A stretch of 64,000 nt of DNA from Datnioides undecimradiatus (lineage: Eukaryota; Chordata; Actinopteri; Lobotiformes; Datnioididae), in assembly GCA_008933995.1 (NCBI GenBank), contig WARS01000014.1, positions 5,813,192 to 5,877,191 of the forward strand, in the 5' to 3' direction. The position numbers and the translations under genes are program-made. Position 1 is the first letter of the stretch; every line of letters starts with the position of its first letter. Below the pieces are notes generated by a model, which was not told where the DNA came from, did not search any database, and saw only the letters and a list, made by a program, of their open reading frames with translations. Shown piece by piece: positions 1-12,400 of this stretch.

Positions 1-54
1 AGGAGCGCTGTCAGACAGTGGGCTCTTTTCCTCACAACATCATTAATAGCATAC

Positions 55-256
55 AGGTCTGTGATTGGCTGAGAAGACTTATTTTCCAAACTGGGGACCC
101 CCCCCTTGTGTGGTTGTCATGGCAACATGTTCTATTCCACTCTAGTTCACACACAGCGTTGCCTGGAGGAAAGTGAGCAGACATACAGCACAACTGATGT
201 CGTCTGAGGTGCAGAAAAGGAGCAGTTTCCCTATTTTCTTTTCAAATTAAAAACCA
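55..256 (+). promoter_or_regulatory. mtus1: Candidate alternative promoter of mtus1 (CCAAT box and X-box)
   Basis: An inverted CCAAT box (ATTGG, about 64-68) is followed by GTTGTCATGGCAAC at 113-126. That is a near-perfect palindromic X-box, the site bound by RFX factors, with one mismatch from GTTGCCATGGCAAC. Both lie 130-200 bp upstream of the ATG at 257, where a phase-compatible exon begins. CCAAT plus X-box spacing of this kind is common in vertebrate promoters, including ciliary and testis genes. No TATA box is obvious. That this drives a short mtus1 transcript is inference. Confidence 0.4.
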
Positions 257-458
257 ATGGCTGGGTATACAGGACTTCGAAGTTGCACTTGGACTGAATT
301 TCCAGCTAATGTTTTCAACAACAACTCTTCATCAGCACTGGACAGTGCATCTGACTGCGATCTCACACTCTTGACATGCCTGTTCATTGGATCCTATCGC
401 TTTTGTATCATCCCTTTGTTAGCTGCATTTAATGGAAAAGATAGAAAGCTCTGGAGAA
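257..458 (+). CDS. mtus1: Candidate alternative first coding exon of mtus1
   Basis: The ATG at 257 opens a 67-codon reading frame that ends in phase 1 at a strong donor (GAA/GTAAGTG, GT at 459-460). The next candidate exon starts with two codon bases in the same frame, so the join is clean. The peptide starts [10 protein letters not shown] and has a hydrophobic stretch near its end ([12 protein letters not shown]...[10 protein letters not shown]). I do not recognise it from any mammalian MTUS1 isoform, whose N-termini also differ between isoforms. Start context and upstream promoter motifs support it, but it could be a chance frame; the long-isoform N-terminus would lie left of the window. 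Confidence 0.38.
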
Positions 459-3400
459 GTAAGTGTGACTGAAAGTTGAAGCATCACTGTGGTATCCATG
501 GTGAAGTGTTTTATTTAAATGTATTTTGGAAATTTTTAATCACTTCTCACAGAGGACATAAACAATTGTTTTATAAGGCAGAAAGTCATTCAGTTATGAT
601 GTTTAAAATTTGATTCTATATTTGTTACATCTTGCTATCGTAAATGTTTCATCTTAATTGAAATAAACACTTGAGGTTCACATTGTTATATGAGAAATGG
701 TGTGATCACATTCTGTAAGTAGATTGAGACGATTTTCTAACAAATCGCTGAACTTGACAGCAGTAACATTTTGAAAACAGACAGGTATTGAAAGTCTTCT
801 ATTTCAGTGTCTAACCAGCACTTCTTTACTTGTTCAACAGTATCTGGTGGAGCTGCACATAAACCAACCCCATTCAAAACTGTTCTGAAAGCTAGACTCA
901 TAAAAACCCCTCTGAAAAACACCGGACCATGTGAGATCACATCTTTGCACTTGCACACACACGTACATACATACATTTACCTGTCAGATTCAGTTTTCAG
1001 TTTTTCTTTATCTTGTTCTCCTCTACAAGAAAGTGTCTGATATTTTCATAACTTTTGTTTGAAGCCATTGAGCTTAAATGTTGATTGGATTTAAATCTCC
1101 CTTTGAGTGAGAACACATTGATTTTTACATCTCTAATCAAATCCTCAGGCTATGATAAGGAAACAGCCCTCTTAACTCTGACTTAGGCTGAAAGTGATTG
1201 AACTCTCAAAAAACACTCAAGTACAAAAAGAAGCTAATGTTACTTCCTACCGTTGTTTATATCATTTGGTAAAGCCTCTTAGATCTTGATTGAATTAAAT
1301 AACTTATTACTTAAATTACTAATTAACGATTGTTTTCAGTTGAACAGTATGTGTGATCAAACCACATGATTTTGATGTAGTATAAAAGCTGTCAACAGCT
1401 GTGGTTAGTTGCCAGTGTTTGTGCTACATGATGGGTCATATTAACTCCTGCCTCGTGTCTCACCTGGATCTACAGCTTTGGCCACAGCATGCAAACCTGC
1501 TGCTTCCACCAGCAAAGGAGCTTCAAACTCTGCAGCCAGTCCACTGAAAAAGACTGCTTCAGCAAAACTTGTCCGTCTAGCATCAAGTGGACCTGGTAAG
1601 AGTTGTCTCATTTCATTGTGTTTTTAACACAGCTTCTGCTCCAACTAATGCAGTTGTATCCATTTGTTTTATTATGCATGGGCTTGGTTTACAAAGATTT
1701 GGGGTATTGTGTTTTTTGTTGTCATTGTATCACACCTATATTGTTAATGAACACATCCTAGTTAAACCATGTTTAGTTTTTAGTGCCATGTCCTTAACTA
1801 CAAAGAGCACTGTCCTGTGGTGTTTTATCTTTGATTGATGTCAAGTCTGGCATCTATTTTAAAGAGGATTAAATGCAAGTATTTTTATTTACTATTGCTG
1901 AAATTACTGATTACTTAATATTTTAATGCAGCTCAGTGCTATATTGAATCTGATCTGTGCTAATTTTGGAGTCTTTGGTGTTTATGAGTGGCTACTCTTT
2001 TTTTCCACACTCTAACATCTGTTTCCTGTAAACAAATTCACACTCCATCTGGGATGTCTCTGTGACAGTGGTTTTTCTTGCTCTCTGCTGCTCCCTCGCA
2101 ATGCTTGATGCATATTTTTTGGGCCCTTCGTGTGTTAAAGTCAAATCAAACACTAAAAGGAAAACATGCTACCTTAAGTAGCAATGTTAGTGAGCACATA
2201 GTTTTGAATGTTGGATTAAATTTTTTTCCGAGTCATAGATGAGGACACATTTTCACAGAGGGCTGTGCCCGTCAAAGCTGTTTACAGCTCAGCTTATCTG
2301 ACAAAACCATGCCTTGAGAAGTCTGTCATCTCTTCCCATCCCACTGCTGGGGACACAGGGAACGAGCATACATGAGAGGAGGGGGTGCATTCAATTCCTA
2401 TTGGCTGTAGTTATGCTGTTTGCTCCTCCCACTACCCTCTCTCCCACACTACCCCCTCTGCATCCTGGCTCTGCTACAGCACCGCCATCATCAAGCTTGG
2501 AGATGCTGCTTTGCTCTGCTGTTAGAGATTCATGTGTTTGGTGAATAGCTGAAGTCCAGCTTTACCAAGAGGATTAAGGGATTTTTGCTTTTTTTCTCTG
2601 CCCTTATCACATCTATCAGGCTGTGCCACAAACCACTGGACAGCCTTTAACCTGCTTCATATCTTCCCGCCTTCACAGCTGGGAATAAGATTTTGAGTCG
2701 GGTGACCTGCCATGCTGAATTGGGTGCCTTCACTTTTTTCAAGGCTGCCTCAATGGTGTAACTCTTACTACTGTTTTTTATTGATTTATTTATTTTTGTT
2801 CCAGTTAATGCATCTGTCACCTGATGCATGATACACTGAGGCACACCATGGCATGTGGTTCGTAAACAGCCTCAAACATCTGCATTTGGACTTTGTTTTT
2901 TAAAATACTTGCTGGCTGATTACTGTGGCTGTCTTGCATTGTTTTTGAGAGATGTTATGGTCTCCGAAACTCTCCCTTTCCAATATCCATGTGCGTCTGA
3001 CAGCCAAGGGTTTACTCCGAAATATTCAGCTGCTGTCAGGATGCAGGAAGAACACAGTGGTTTTCCAAGCAGGTCTGTCAGTGTTATTTAAGTGTCTAAT
3101 GTGTTTTTCCTGACATTGTTATTCTTTTTTAGCTTCTGTGCTATAATATGTGAGACAAACCTAGCAGCGTTTGACTCACACATAGACCTGTGTACTTAGC
3201 TGTTGAATCTGTACTAAAATCTATTTTTAGTATAGCTATTTACTAGCTGTCAAAGCTGGAGGTTCATCTTTCATTTACCTACCTTGGTCACCAAAATGTG
3301 TGACCCTGGACAAGAGTATTTCAGGATATGTATCTTGAATTCACAAACAATTTAATTTTTAACAAACATCAACATTGTCACCTTAAATGATGTATTTACA

Positions 3401-6400
3401 TTTCAGGGAGGCTTTTATTATTTTTTTGACTGGGTGTCAAAATGTGCTTCGTCTCTTGTTCACTGGGGCACCCAGTACTCCTGTTTCACCCTAAGATGTA
3501 CCAAGGTTATTTTTGTTCTTGGTCTCTAGGTTGAACCGTGAGATCCTTGTTGTGATTGTGGAGCAGGACTGCGGGAACACAGTCACTTCCTGTAGTTTCC
3601 CACATTTAAAGCATTCTCATCATGTTTCTGAAAGGTTATGACCAAATATGGTAACCTAGTTTTACAGTCACAAAAATTTTAATACCTCAATTGGATTAGT
3701 CAACACAGGAAAGCATTTTTCATTAACTTATTTATTTACTTATTCCACCATTCATTTATTTGTTCATGTATTTTAGACAAGAGCCAGATGAATGTTACAT
3801 TGAGAATTATTGTCTGGTTTTGTGTCAGCCAACCACTATAACAAGTGCCTGATTGTAAGGGGTCTCATCACCCATCATGCTTTGTGCTATGGTGTGATAT
3901 CTCCAACAGCCGAGCACTACACTCTCAAGTGACTAAATCACTCAGTGTTTGTATTAAGTTTACTAGTTGAATTGGTACACAATGATTCTATGCACCCGGG
4001 GGGGAAGTATGAAATAAAGAGGGCAACGTCTGTCATCAACTCTGTGATGCACTTTGATGAAAATAGCTGCAGGTCCTCTGTTGCCATGGAACAAACAGAC
4101 GACCAGCAGAATGTGCTTACATAAAGTCAAACCCATTGAGTTGATTCATGTATGAATATTTATTATCTCTTCAGTGGCAATTACATCCGTAGCCCTCTGA
4201 AGAAACCGTTGTCTAGATGAAGCAAATACAAGTTTCTCTTTTGTAGCCTGAGTGATTTGGGGGGAAAAGGGACTGAATTGCTATTTAATTTTATTACCAT
4301 TTAAAATTCTTCATGGTCGCACACCTCTTCAGACCAGGCTGAATTATTTATAAAGGTGATAGCATGAATTTTTGAAATTCAGCAGAAAACTGTTGCATAA
4401 TGTCCACTTATCTTATGACCTTGGAAAAAAGCACAAGATGGTAGCTGTGGGAAAAGAAATATATAGCACCTTTTTTTTCTACCAGTACCTTTTTAGATAA
4501 ATATGTTGGCATTATTGCCCTCAATGATGATCATGATTTCTCCATATTATTTCCACTTGTCCCAGAAGGAGCAGCAGTAATTACTTATAGCTTGTAGTAA
4601 AAAGAATACATTACGAGAGACATAAACTTAGACATAATAGTACATTGCAGAGGGATACGATATACACTTACTACTTTCTAATGGCAGCTGAATTATGACT
4701 GTACTTTTGTACAGTAGCGTCACATAGACAAATGTGGTGTTTCTGCAACACGATGTGACCTCTTTGCAGCACCTCAACGGCCTGAGTCTGTAATAACGCT
4801 ATATTCTGTATGCATCTAAGTACAGGTTGTTGAAGACCTGAGATGGTTGCACGACCAGCAGGGGGCATCCTAATTAAAGAAACCCTTTCAAATTTAGTGA
4901 AGTGCAGCATCATCAAAATGATTGAAAGCTGAGCAGCACAGCTCAACTTATTTTGGATCTGTGTCAGAACAAGAATGGCTATTTTGACGCTTCCCGTACC
5001 GTACTAATGTACTGCACATGATAATACAATAAAGGGTGAATCAAGATATAGAGGTGGAAACCTGAGTTTCTTCATGAATGATCCACAGCACAGCTGAACT
5101 TAAGAACGTATATGAAAAACATTCACCAAACTAAAGCATTAAAGGCAACAACAGTAAGGAGTGTATCATGTTTTGTCAGTTGTACCATCCATCCAGGGGC
5201 AGTCTAATATTAATTTTGTTTGCCTTAAAGGCTGTGCCTGTCTTTAATACTGAACTGTTTACTTTAGATGTAAAACACAGGGGAGGACACTGAGAAACAA
5301 GTTTTCAGGTGAGCTGCTTCCCCTCAGTTAATAACAACAGTGTTCCCTCTATTGGTCTGGAGTCTTATTCCTACTGCAGTATTATGTTGCCCCCATCAGG
5401 CCAAGGTCCAGAGAGCTGTCCAGAGAGCTGTCCGCTCTGCAGTTCCAGGGACTGCTGTCCAGAGTAGGCACAGAAGACACTTGCTTTTGTTTCACTGAAT
5501 ACCCTCTCTTCACTCCCAATAGAAATTGCAGTGTCTGGTTGCGTTTTCACAGTATTAAGGGAGCACACAAGGGTGAATTTAACTACGGAAGCTGTAAAGT
5601 CAGTTTATCAGTGTGTTACCATTCCAGATTCACTTGCAACTATATCAATATTTGTTTTTTGCCTAGTGATCTTAATTGTTTCTAACAGCAGTGAGGAGAC
5701 CCACAGGGCATGTCTCTCACAGCTGCGTTACATAATATCACTGCAGTCCTCCTCATAGATAAACTGTCCTTTCATATAATTTTACACAGCTCAATATCAG
5801 TGATAAGTCATTTTTTCCCTCCTTCTCCACTGTAGCAATTGGTGGTTGTCATTTTGTCAGTGTGATGCGCCTCCACTGCAGTCTAAACAGTGTACTTCAT
5901 TAGTAGGACTGACGATAGCTATTGTATGGGGGTGATGTATTTATAAAGCTGATGTAAATCAGAACTACAGTAGCACAGCCTCGCTAAAATAAGTTGTCCC
6001 TGGTGACCAGTATATGCAGAGCACTAGATTGAATTAGGATATGGAAAACTAATTGCATTCAGAGGATCCATCTTTACATCTGAGCTGTCGGAGGAGCAGC
6101 GCTGGGAATCATCAGGCTGCCTGATTGGACAGAACAGTCCTGTACTGCAGAAATATCCAGGGCTTTGACACTGGAGTTGGCTGGATCTGCAACCCTGACA
6201 GTAGTGTATAGGGTGGGTGGTACACTGTCAGACCAGTTACAGTGGCTATGGAGGGGGGTATGATGATGATTAACGTTGTCACGACACTCAACACATGCTC
6301 TTTCACAGTGGACAAGAACAAACCCAAGGCCAGTTCCCGCCATCAACCCCCTCAGCATCAAGCTTCCCAACCAAGCCAGAGTAATGGACCTCCGGATGTG

Positions 6401-9400
6401 GTACCAGCAAGTGTCACTGAGGGTGGGAGACAGGATCTGCGTCTACAGCAGCTCAGAGGACTCCTGGCAGCTAGCAACTGCAGATTTGAGGCAGTAGCCA
6501 TCGTCTTACAGCAAACCTTGGCTGAGGTATGAAAACTTTGTTTATAATGGGAAGTATTTTTTTCAGCATTGCAGACTTTTAATGAGATGAAATATGAAAA
6601 ATATTATATATATAACAATTATTGCAGTGTGCAGTCCCATCACCTTATATCCAGATAAAATATAGAAATTTATTTTTTGGTGTTGACACTTTTGAAGAAG
6701 ACGAACCTTATTTAGTTCAGTTGTTCAGTTGATAATATGGCTGGAATGATGATAAAACGCAAACATGCCAACAAGTAAAACTAGGATACTCATCATATTT
6801 AATATTTTAAAATATCACCTGTTGATACACTCAGTCTGAATTTATCTTGTGGCTGATCAGCTTGTATTATAACTACATGTGTTGCAACATGAAATCCTGC
6901 ATGCAGACCAAATGGCATTTCTATTTACAGCAACAGCATGCGGATGATTGTAAGACCTATGACGGGCTGCACACAGACATAGTTGGAAGGTGTCCAACAC
7001 AAAACAGCCCTGTTGTTGTCATCCACTGAACAACTGAAGCGATCCTCGATCAAAGAGAAACACTGATCAGTTCAACAGTTTAGCTTTTGCAGCACGATTT
7101 GCATGTTCTTATAAGAACTTATTGCGGCTACCATCCAAACTTGATAGGAGTCTTTGAGTTGAACTACTCTTAGTTTCATGTAGGCAAGCATGACCCTGAA
7201 ACCCTTTTTATATACAGATGTCAAAGCTTGCTGTTTGTTTTGGATCTGTTTTAATAGTGGTGCCATGTGATTGGCTTCCAGGAACTGGATGCCCCAAGGG
7301 ATTATTCTTCCCACAGTGCAGTACAAACAAGGCTTATCCTATCAGCTACCCCCCACCTGACCCCAACCATCATACTCCCTCATTTAGACGTCAAAGCAAA
7401 TTTATGATGTGGTGCTTTGACTCTAAATATATTTACATCAGAAGCCCTCCAGTCCAGTATGAGTGAATTATAAAACGAAACTGGCCTGGTGCAGTTAGTA
7501 AAGATTTATATCTCTGTTTTCCTGTAAGCCAAGAGGGAAAAGAATCAGATGCTTTGAAATAGCATGTGACATTTTATGTAGTCCAAAAGGTACAACAGAC
7601 ACTGGCAGTCAATTTTAGAAGCGTCCTTGTCAAATAGTTTCACACCGTATGTGTTGATTGAACTGGAATGTACCATCTAAATATAAATTGGTTTAACACG
7701 CAAGATGATATTTAGTGGTTCCCATTATGTGTTTGCTTCATAAGATTACACCACTCAACTTTTTGACTCAGCCAGATTTTGTAAATACAGTATTGTTGGT
7801 GTTGATCCTTCATTGAGTGAATTGGTTGTCTTCTTTTAATTTATTTGATTTTAGTCATTTCTCTTAAAGGAAGCTGTGATTTACATTGTTTTAATTCCAC
7901 AGAAAACACTGTTTTACATGTATGTAATATACTGAATCTGCATGCAATTCAGAACCGTAACAGGTAGTTTGACATTATAGGATATTTGTGACATGTGGGA
8001 TTAGAGCTTCATTACCCCCTGACTAACAATGCACTGGCTTTTGTCCAGCATTGATGACATTTAACCAGCACTGTGATAGTTGTTTATCATAAATTATTAT
8101 TGCCTCATTTAAATTCCCCTGCTAATCCTCCTGTTGTTGTCAGCATGTTACATGTTATTGAGTGGTCATTATTTTCCTTTTATTCCTTTGTGTTTGTAGA
8201 TTTTATGTCATTGTCAGATGAGGGCTGATTCAGTGGACAGACATCAGGGCTGCCAGGATTTTCCTCTAGAGGCCGCTGGAAACTTACTGTCACTCTCTTG
8301 CTATGGCTTTACTGGACCTTATCTCATTGTTGCTACACCTCTCACTAAGTATCAGACAGAGCTGAGGCCAAAGTTCCATAAATATTTTGACAACTTAGCT
8401 TTGCTGTACTACAATGATGGTAGACTTACAGGACACCAGGGCAGTAGAGATGAAAAACACTACTATAGCTGCTGTCCCTCGAGCTTAGCAGACCATTAAA
8501 TTATACACAGGTTAGTGGTGTTTCTGTCCGAGGGATCATAGAGTTGTTGCTCTTGTAGTAACTTCCCTTTGTGTGTTAAGTCAACTGTGCAGAAGGTTGG
8601 TTCTGGTGTAAATCTCTAAGCCTTGCATTGTTTGGTGAATTTCGCCACAGCCATACGACAAAAAAAGGGGGCGATAAAGCCAACACTGACTGACAAAGTT
8701 CTTTAATAAGGTTTTGTTTGCAAGCAATGTGCTTTGAATGTATTACCTAGTGCCACACCTAAAGGAAAAAGAACGTGTTTCACCATTAAAAGTCTCCAGA
8801 TGTGTAAAATTATGACGTTTCTTCCAACTTATGTTGTTAAATCTAATCATTTGAAAGTTGTGGCCAGAAACAAGGGCATGTTTGCTGACAACAGAACTGT
8901 CGTATTACAGAAAGTCACTCATGCGTTTATTTCCTTTGGCCTAGATTACAGCAATTCCCTGTACTCCTGTTTGATACCAGACAGATCCCTCATGGCAGTG
9001 CTCTGGAAACTTGCAGTTGTGACAGAGTTCATATCGGTCCAATTTTAGCGTCAGTGAGCTTCACTGAGGACTGTTTCTTCATTTCTGCTGCCAGTTACAT
9101 TGCCTCACTGATTAAAAAGGTGAAAAATATAGGTATTCTGATTATGCAGTCAGGTGTCTTAAGTTATTTTGACATTTGCTCCTCCTGTTTAGGAGGCAAC
9201 ATTTTGCCTGTTGGAACTTGAGTACACATTCCTGGCATTAGAAAGTGAGTATTAACTTATTTTGGACAACAGTGTGAGGAGTATTGATTAATGGACATTC
9301 GCTGTTATACAAAGCAGGGGGTAAATATGTTTAAATGTATCAGATGGCGGTCCATGTAATGTGGCAGCTGGTATTTAAGGCACAATGTGTGATCTCCAGT

Positions 9401-12400
9401 CACTGACTTTTGACTCATATCCCACTGTTTGGGTGGCAGGGTTGTGAAACTGATCAACAAATGTTAAAACCACAACGTGTTTGTTCCTCTTTAAAGTACA
9501 GCAGCTGTCTCAGATTCACTGACTCAACTCCTATGAATATCTACCATATCTACACACAATTTTCAAAATAAAGTTATTTATGAGGTGCATTAATGGGCAA
9601 GTATGTGTGCATGTAGTGGGCAGTGGAATCTGGCAGCCACTCATCATATCAGGAACAGGAGGCAGGTCCTTACCATTGTAGTGTGAGAATGTCCCAGCTG
9701 TTGACTTGATATGGTTATGACCAGCAGCCAGACACTAAGCAAGGACTGAGCACTGTTTCTTATCATTTGTTTGGATGGTGTGTGTAAGCACTGGACCTGG
9801 TTTGACATACCTTCTCTCAGAGAGAAAATTCTGTTACACACGTTTCATTTCAGTGCCGGAATGCAAGCACATTCCCAAATAACCAGAAAAATGATTTACT
9901 GTCTCCCTTTACGTCTCTTGCTTTTTGATATTCACAATATTTCCAGGAAAGTGTAACTTGATCTGAAGCAATTAGTTACTGCTCTTAGTCTACCATCGAG
10001 TGTTATTCTACACCTGACATGGTATCTTATTGATATACACTGGGGACATGTCTACTCTTTGCACCCGGCAAGATATCACTTAGTTACATGGGCTTTACCA
10101 ACATATGTATAGGCATATAAAGTTATAATGATAAAACATTGCAGAGCCAAACATAAAGGTCTGTAAATGCAGTTATTTTCAGAATAAAAGAAAAAAATGA
10201 CTGATTGATTTGGATAGAAGTTTAAAGTGCACATACACATTTAGATTGACAGATTGTACCCATAGAAAATCATTGTGCAAAAAAAGAAAACGGAGGCACA
10301 AGCTTGTGAGAGGCAGAGTCAGAGTTTGATCAGTTCATCTTTAAATGGGGAGCGGTTGATGTTATCTCAATATGATACATTTTATTATGCAGACCTTCCT
10401 TACTGGCAGTTATTGGTTCAGATATGTTGTTCCATAAGCAGTCTGGGGAATAATTACCGTAACAATTTGATGGATGGTCAACAAGTGATATATCATGTTT
10501 TTTTAATTCTGAACATCGACTGAGCTGGAAATGTGACGTGTGTCAGCATTCCATCATCTTGTAATGGAGAGGTAGCACCATGAAGCCTGTAGCTGCACAG
10601 CAGATTGTAAGGTAATGGTGCAGAGGGGTGAGGGGATGATTTAATGTTGGTTTGGATGAGTGGTGGGGGATGGTAGGAATGAAGCTTCTCTATGTATCCC
10701 CTGGGAAGGTCACTGCACAGCACAAGTCCTGTTCCATCAGCCTGATGTCAGGCAGCTCTGTACAATTTATCTGTTTGCTCCACTCTGGCTGCTGCTAGTG
10801 CTGTCTTAAAGTGACCTCACCTCCCTGTGAGAAGGCTGTTCCTATGCACACTGTAGCCTGCCCCCTTTTTTTTAGGTGTAATACGGTAAAGCACTCTGCA
10901 GTCACTCACTTCAGCCAGTGAAGCGGCTTTTTCAGTCCTGCCTCGGATGTAGTCGGAGCAGTCTGGGAGGAGGAGCGTGGTGGTGCGTCCACCTGGACCA
11001 CTGTTTGTCCTGGAGTACTGGGTCTCCACAGCTGGGGGGGGGGGGGGTGGCGGGGAGACTCCAGCACCCAAGCCTCAGGCTGATGCTGGATCATGGGCTG
11101 TTCTGGCAGCAGAGCGTGCCTTGGTGCTCCCTGCACTGCAGCGAGGGTAACTGCTTCTTCATTGTTCTACTCTGCAGTGAGGAATAGATGCAGATTGATC
11201 AGGGGTACAGCAGGACAGGATGCACTATATCTTTTTTGTTAAACTGATCAGTGAACTGGTGTTTTCCTTGTCTTACTTGGATATTTTGTCTTATTGAATT
11301 ATGAGGCTGTGTTATGTAGTGTTTAGTGTGCCAGGTTGTTTTTGTGAATCAGAGAAAGGTGGTAAATGAGAGAAAAACAGTTTTTGGATTATCAATGCGT
11401 CAGTTTGAAATCTAGAGGAACACTGCAGCTATAGCGCAGCCCCCTCTTCACTGCAAAACAGAGTAGGAAAGGGAGAAGTGAAAGAGTCTGGCTGAGAGCA
11501 AGCATGTGCTAAGACAGAAAACACAAGTTGACAGTCAGGTTTCCCCTTATTATCCCTCCCTAATGATTTTACTTTGTTAGCTGCTGTGCCATTAATGTAT
11601 TGACAGTCTGTGCTGGAAGGAAGAACATTAGATGAATATTTGTCAGGGTGTTTCCCTGACCAAACCATCTAACAGTAAATTACCTTTCAAATTCATGAGC
11701 TGATATGCCTCCTTTGTAAGCGTTTGGTTGCTGTGCCAAATCAGCGACTGGGAGAAATTGCATCAACATCCTCAGGAGCATGTGCATGACTGTTTACTTT
11801 TCTCTGCAGCATGATGAAGCCACAACGCAGTGCAGGGATCTGTCCCAGGAGCTGGTCAACCTTCGAGGAGAGCTGGGTAAGTCAGGTCACCTTGGCACAC
11901 ACCAGCTCTGTGTGTTGTTATCATCCAGAGTACACATTACTGATACACAATCTGCTTTGAGTGCCCCTTTTCTGGTGGGTGCTTCGTGTACATGACACTT
12001 CAGGAACAGAACATTGTGGCTATTGTACATTGATGAATGAGTCACTCATTACATTGCACAAATTCTTCAGTCATCCTGTCTGATTTATTTAACAATTTAA
12101 TCTTCATTTAATAAGAATGAAATAGTTGAGTGCTATGAAGTGTTTTTTTCTCCTTTTTTTATTAGATTAGAGGTTTTGTTTGTCAGAATTGTTTCATGAA
12201 TTAAATATTACCATGTCTGTATGCAGGGGAGGTCTCACTCTTGTTTGCTTTTAGCCCCTGTGGTTCTTCCTCCACTTGTGTTAATTGCTTTGTCCTTCAC
12301 TGGAAGTCAGATGCCTATTTGTCAAAGCATGTGTGTGTTGCTGGGTTGAGAGGTGTCTGGCCATTTCCCAGGGAATGGCAGACTGACCTCTGACCCCACT

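Noticed and set aside
4070-4100. GTTGCCATGGAACAAAC resembling an X-box
   Set aside because: The second half-site is broken (GGAACA rather than GGCAAC) and no exon or CCAAT box accompanies it.
11000-11190. Several open frames around the G14 tract
   Set aside because: Explained by GC-rich composition; Gly/Pro/Ser-biased translations in multiple frames and no phase-compatible splice sites for mtus1.
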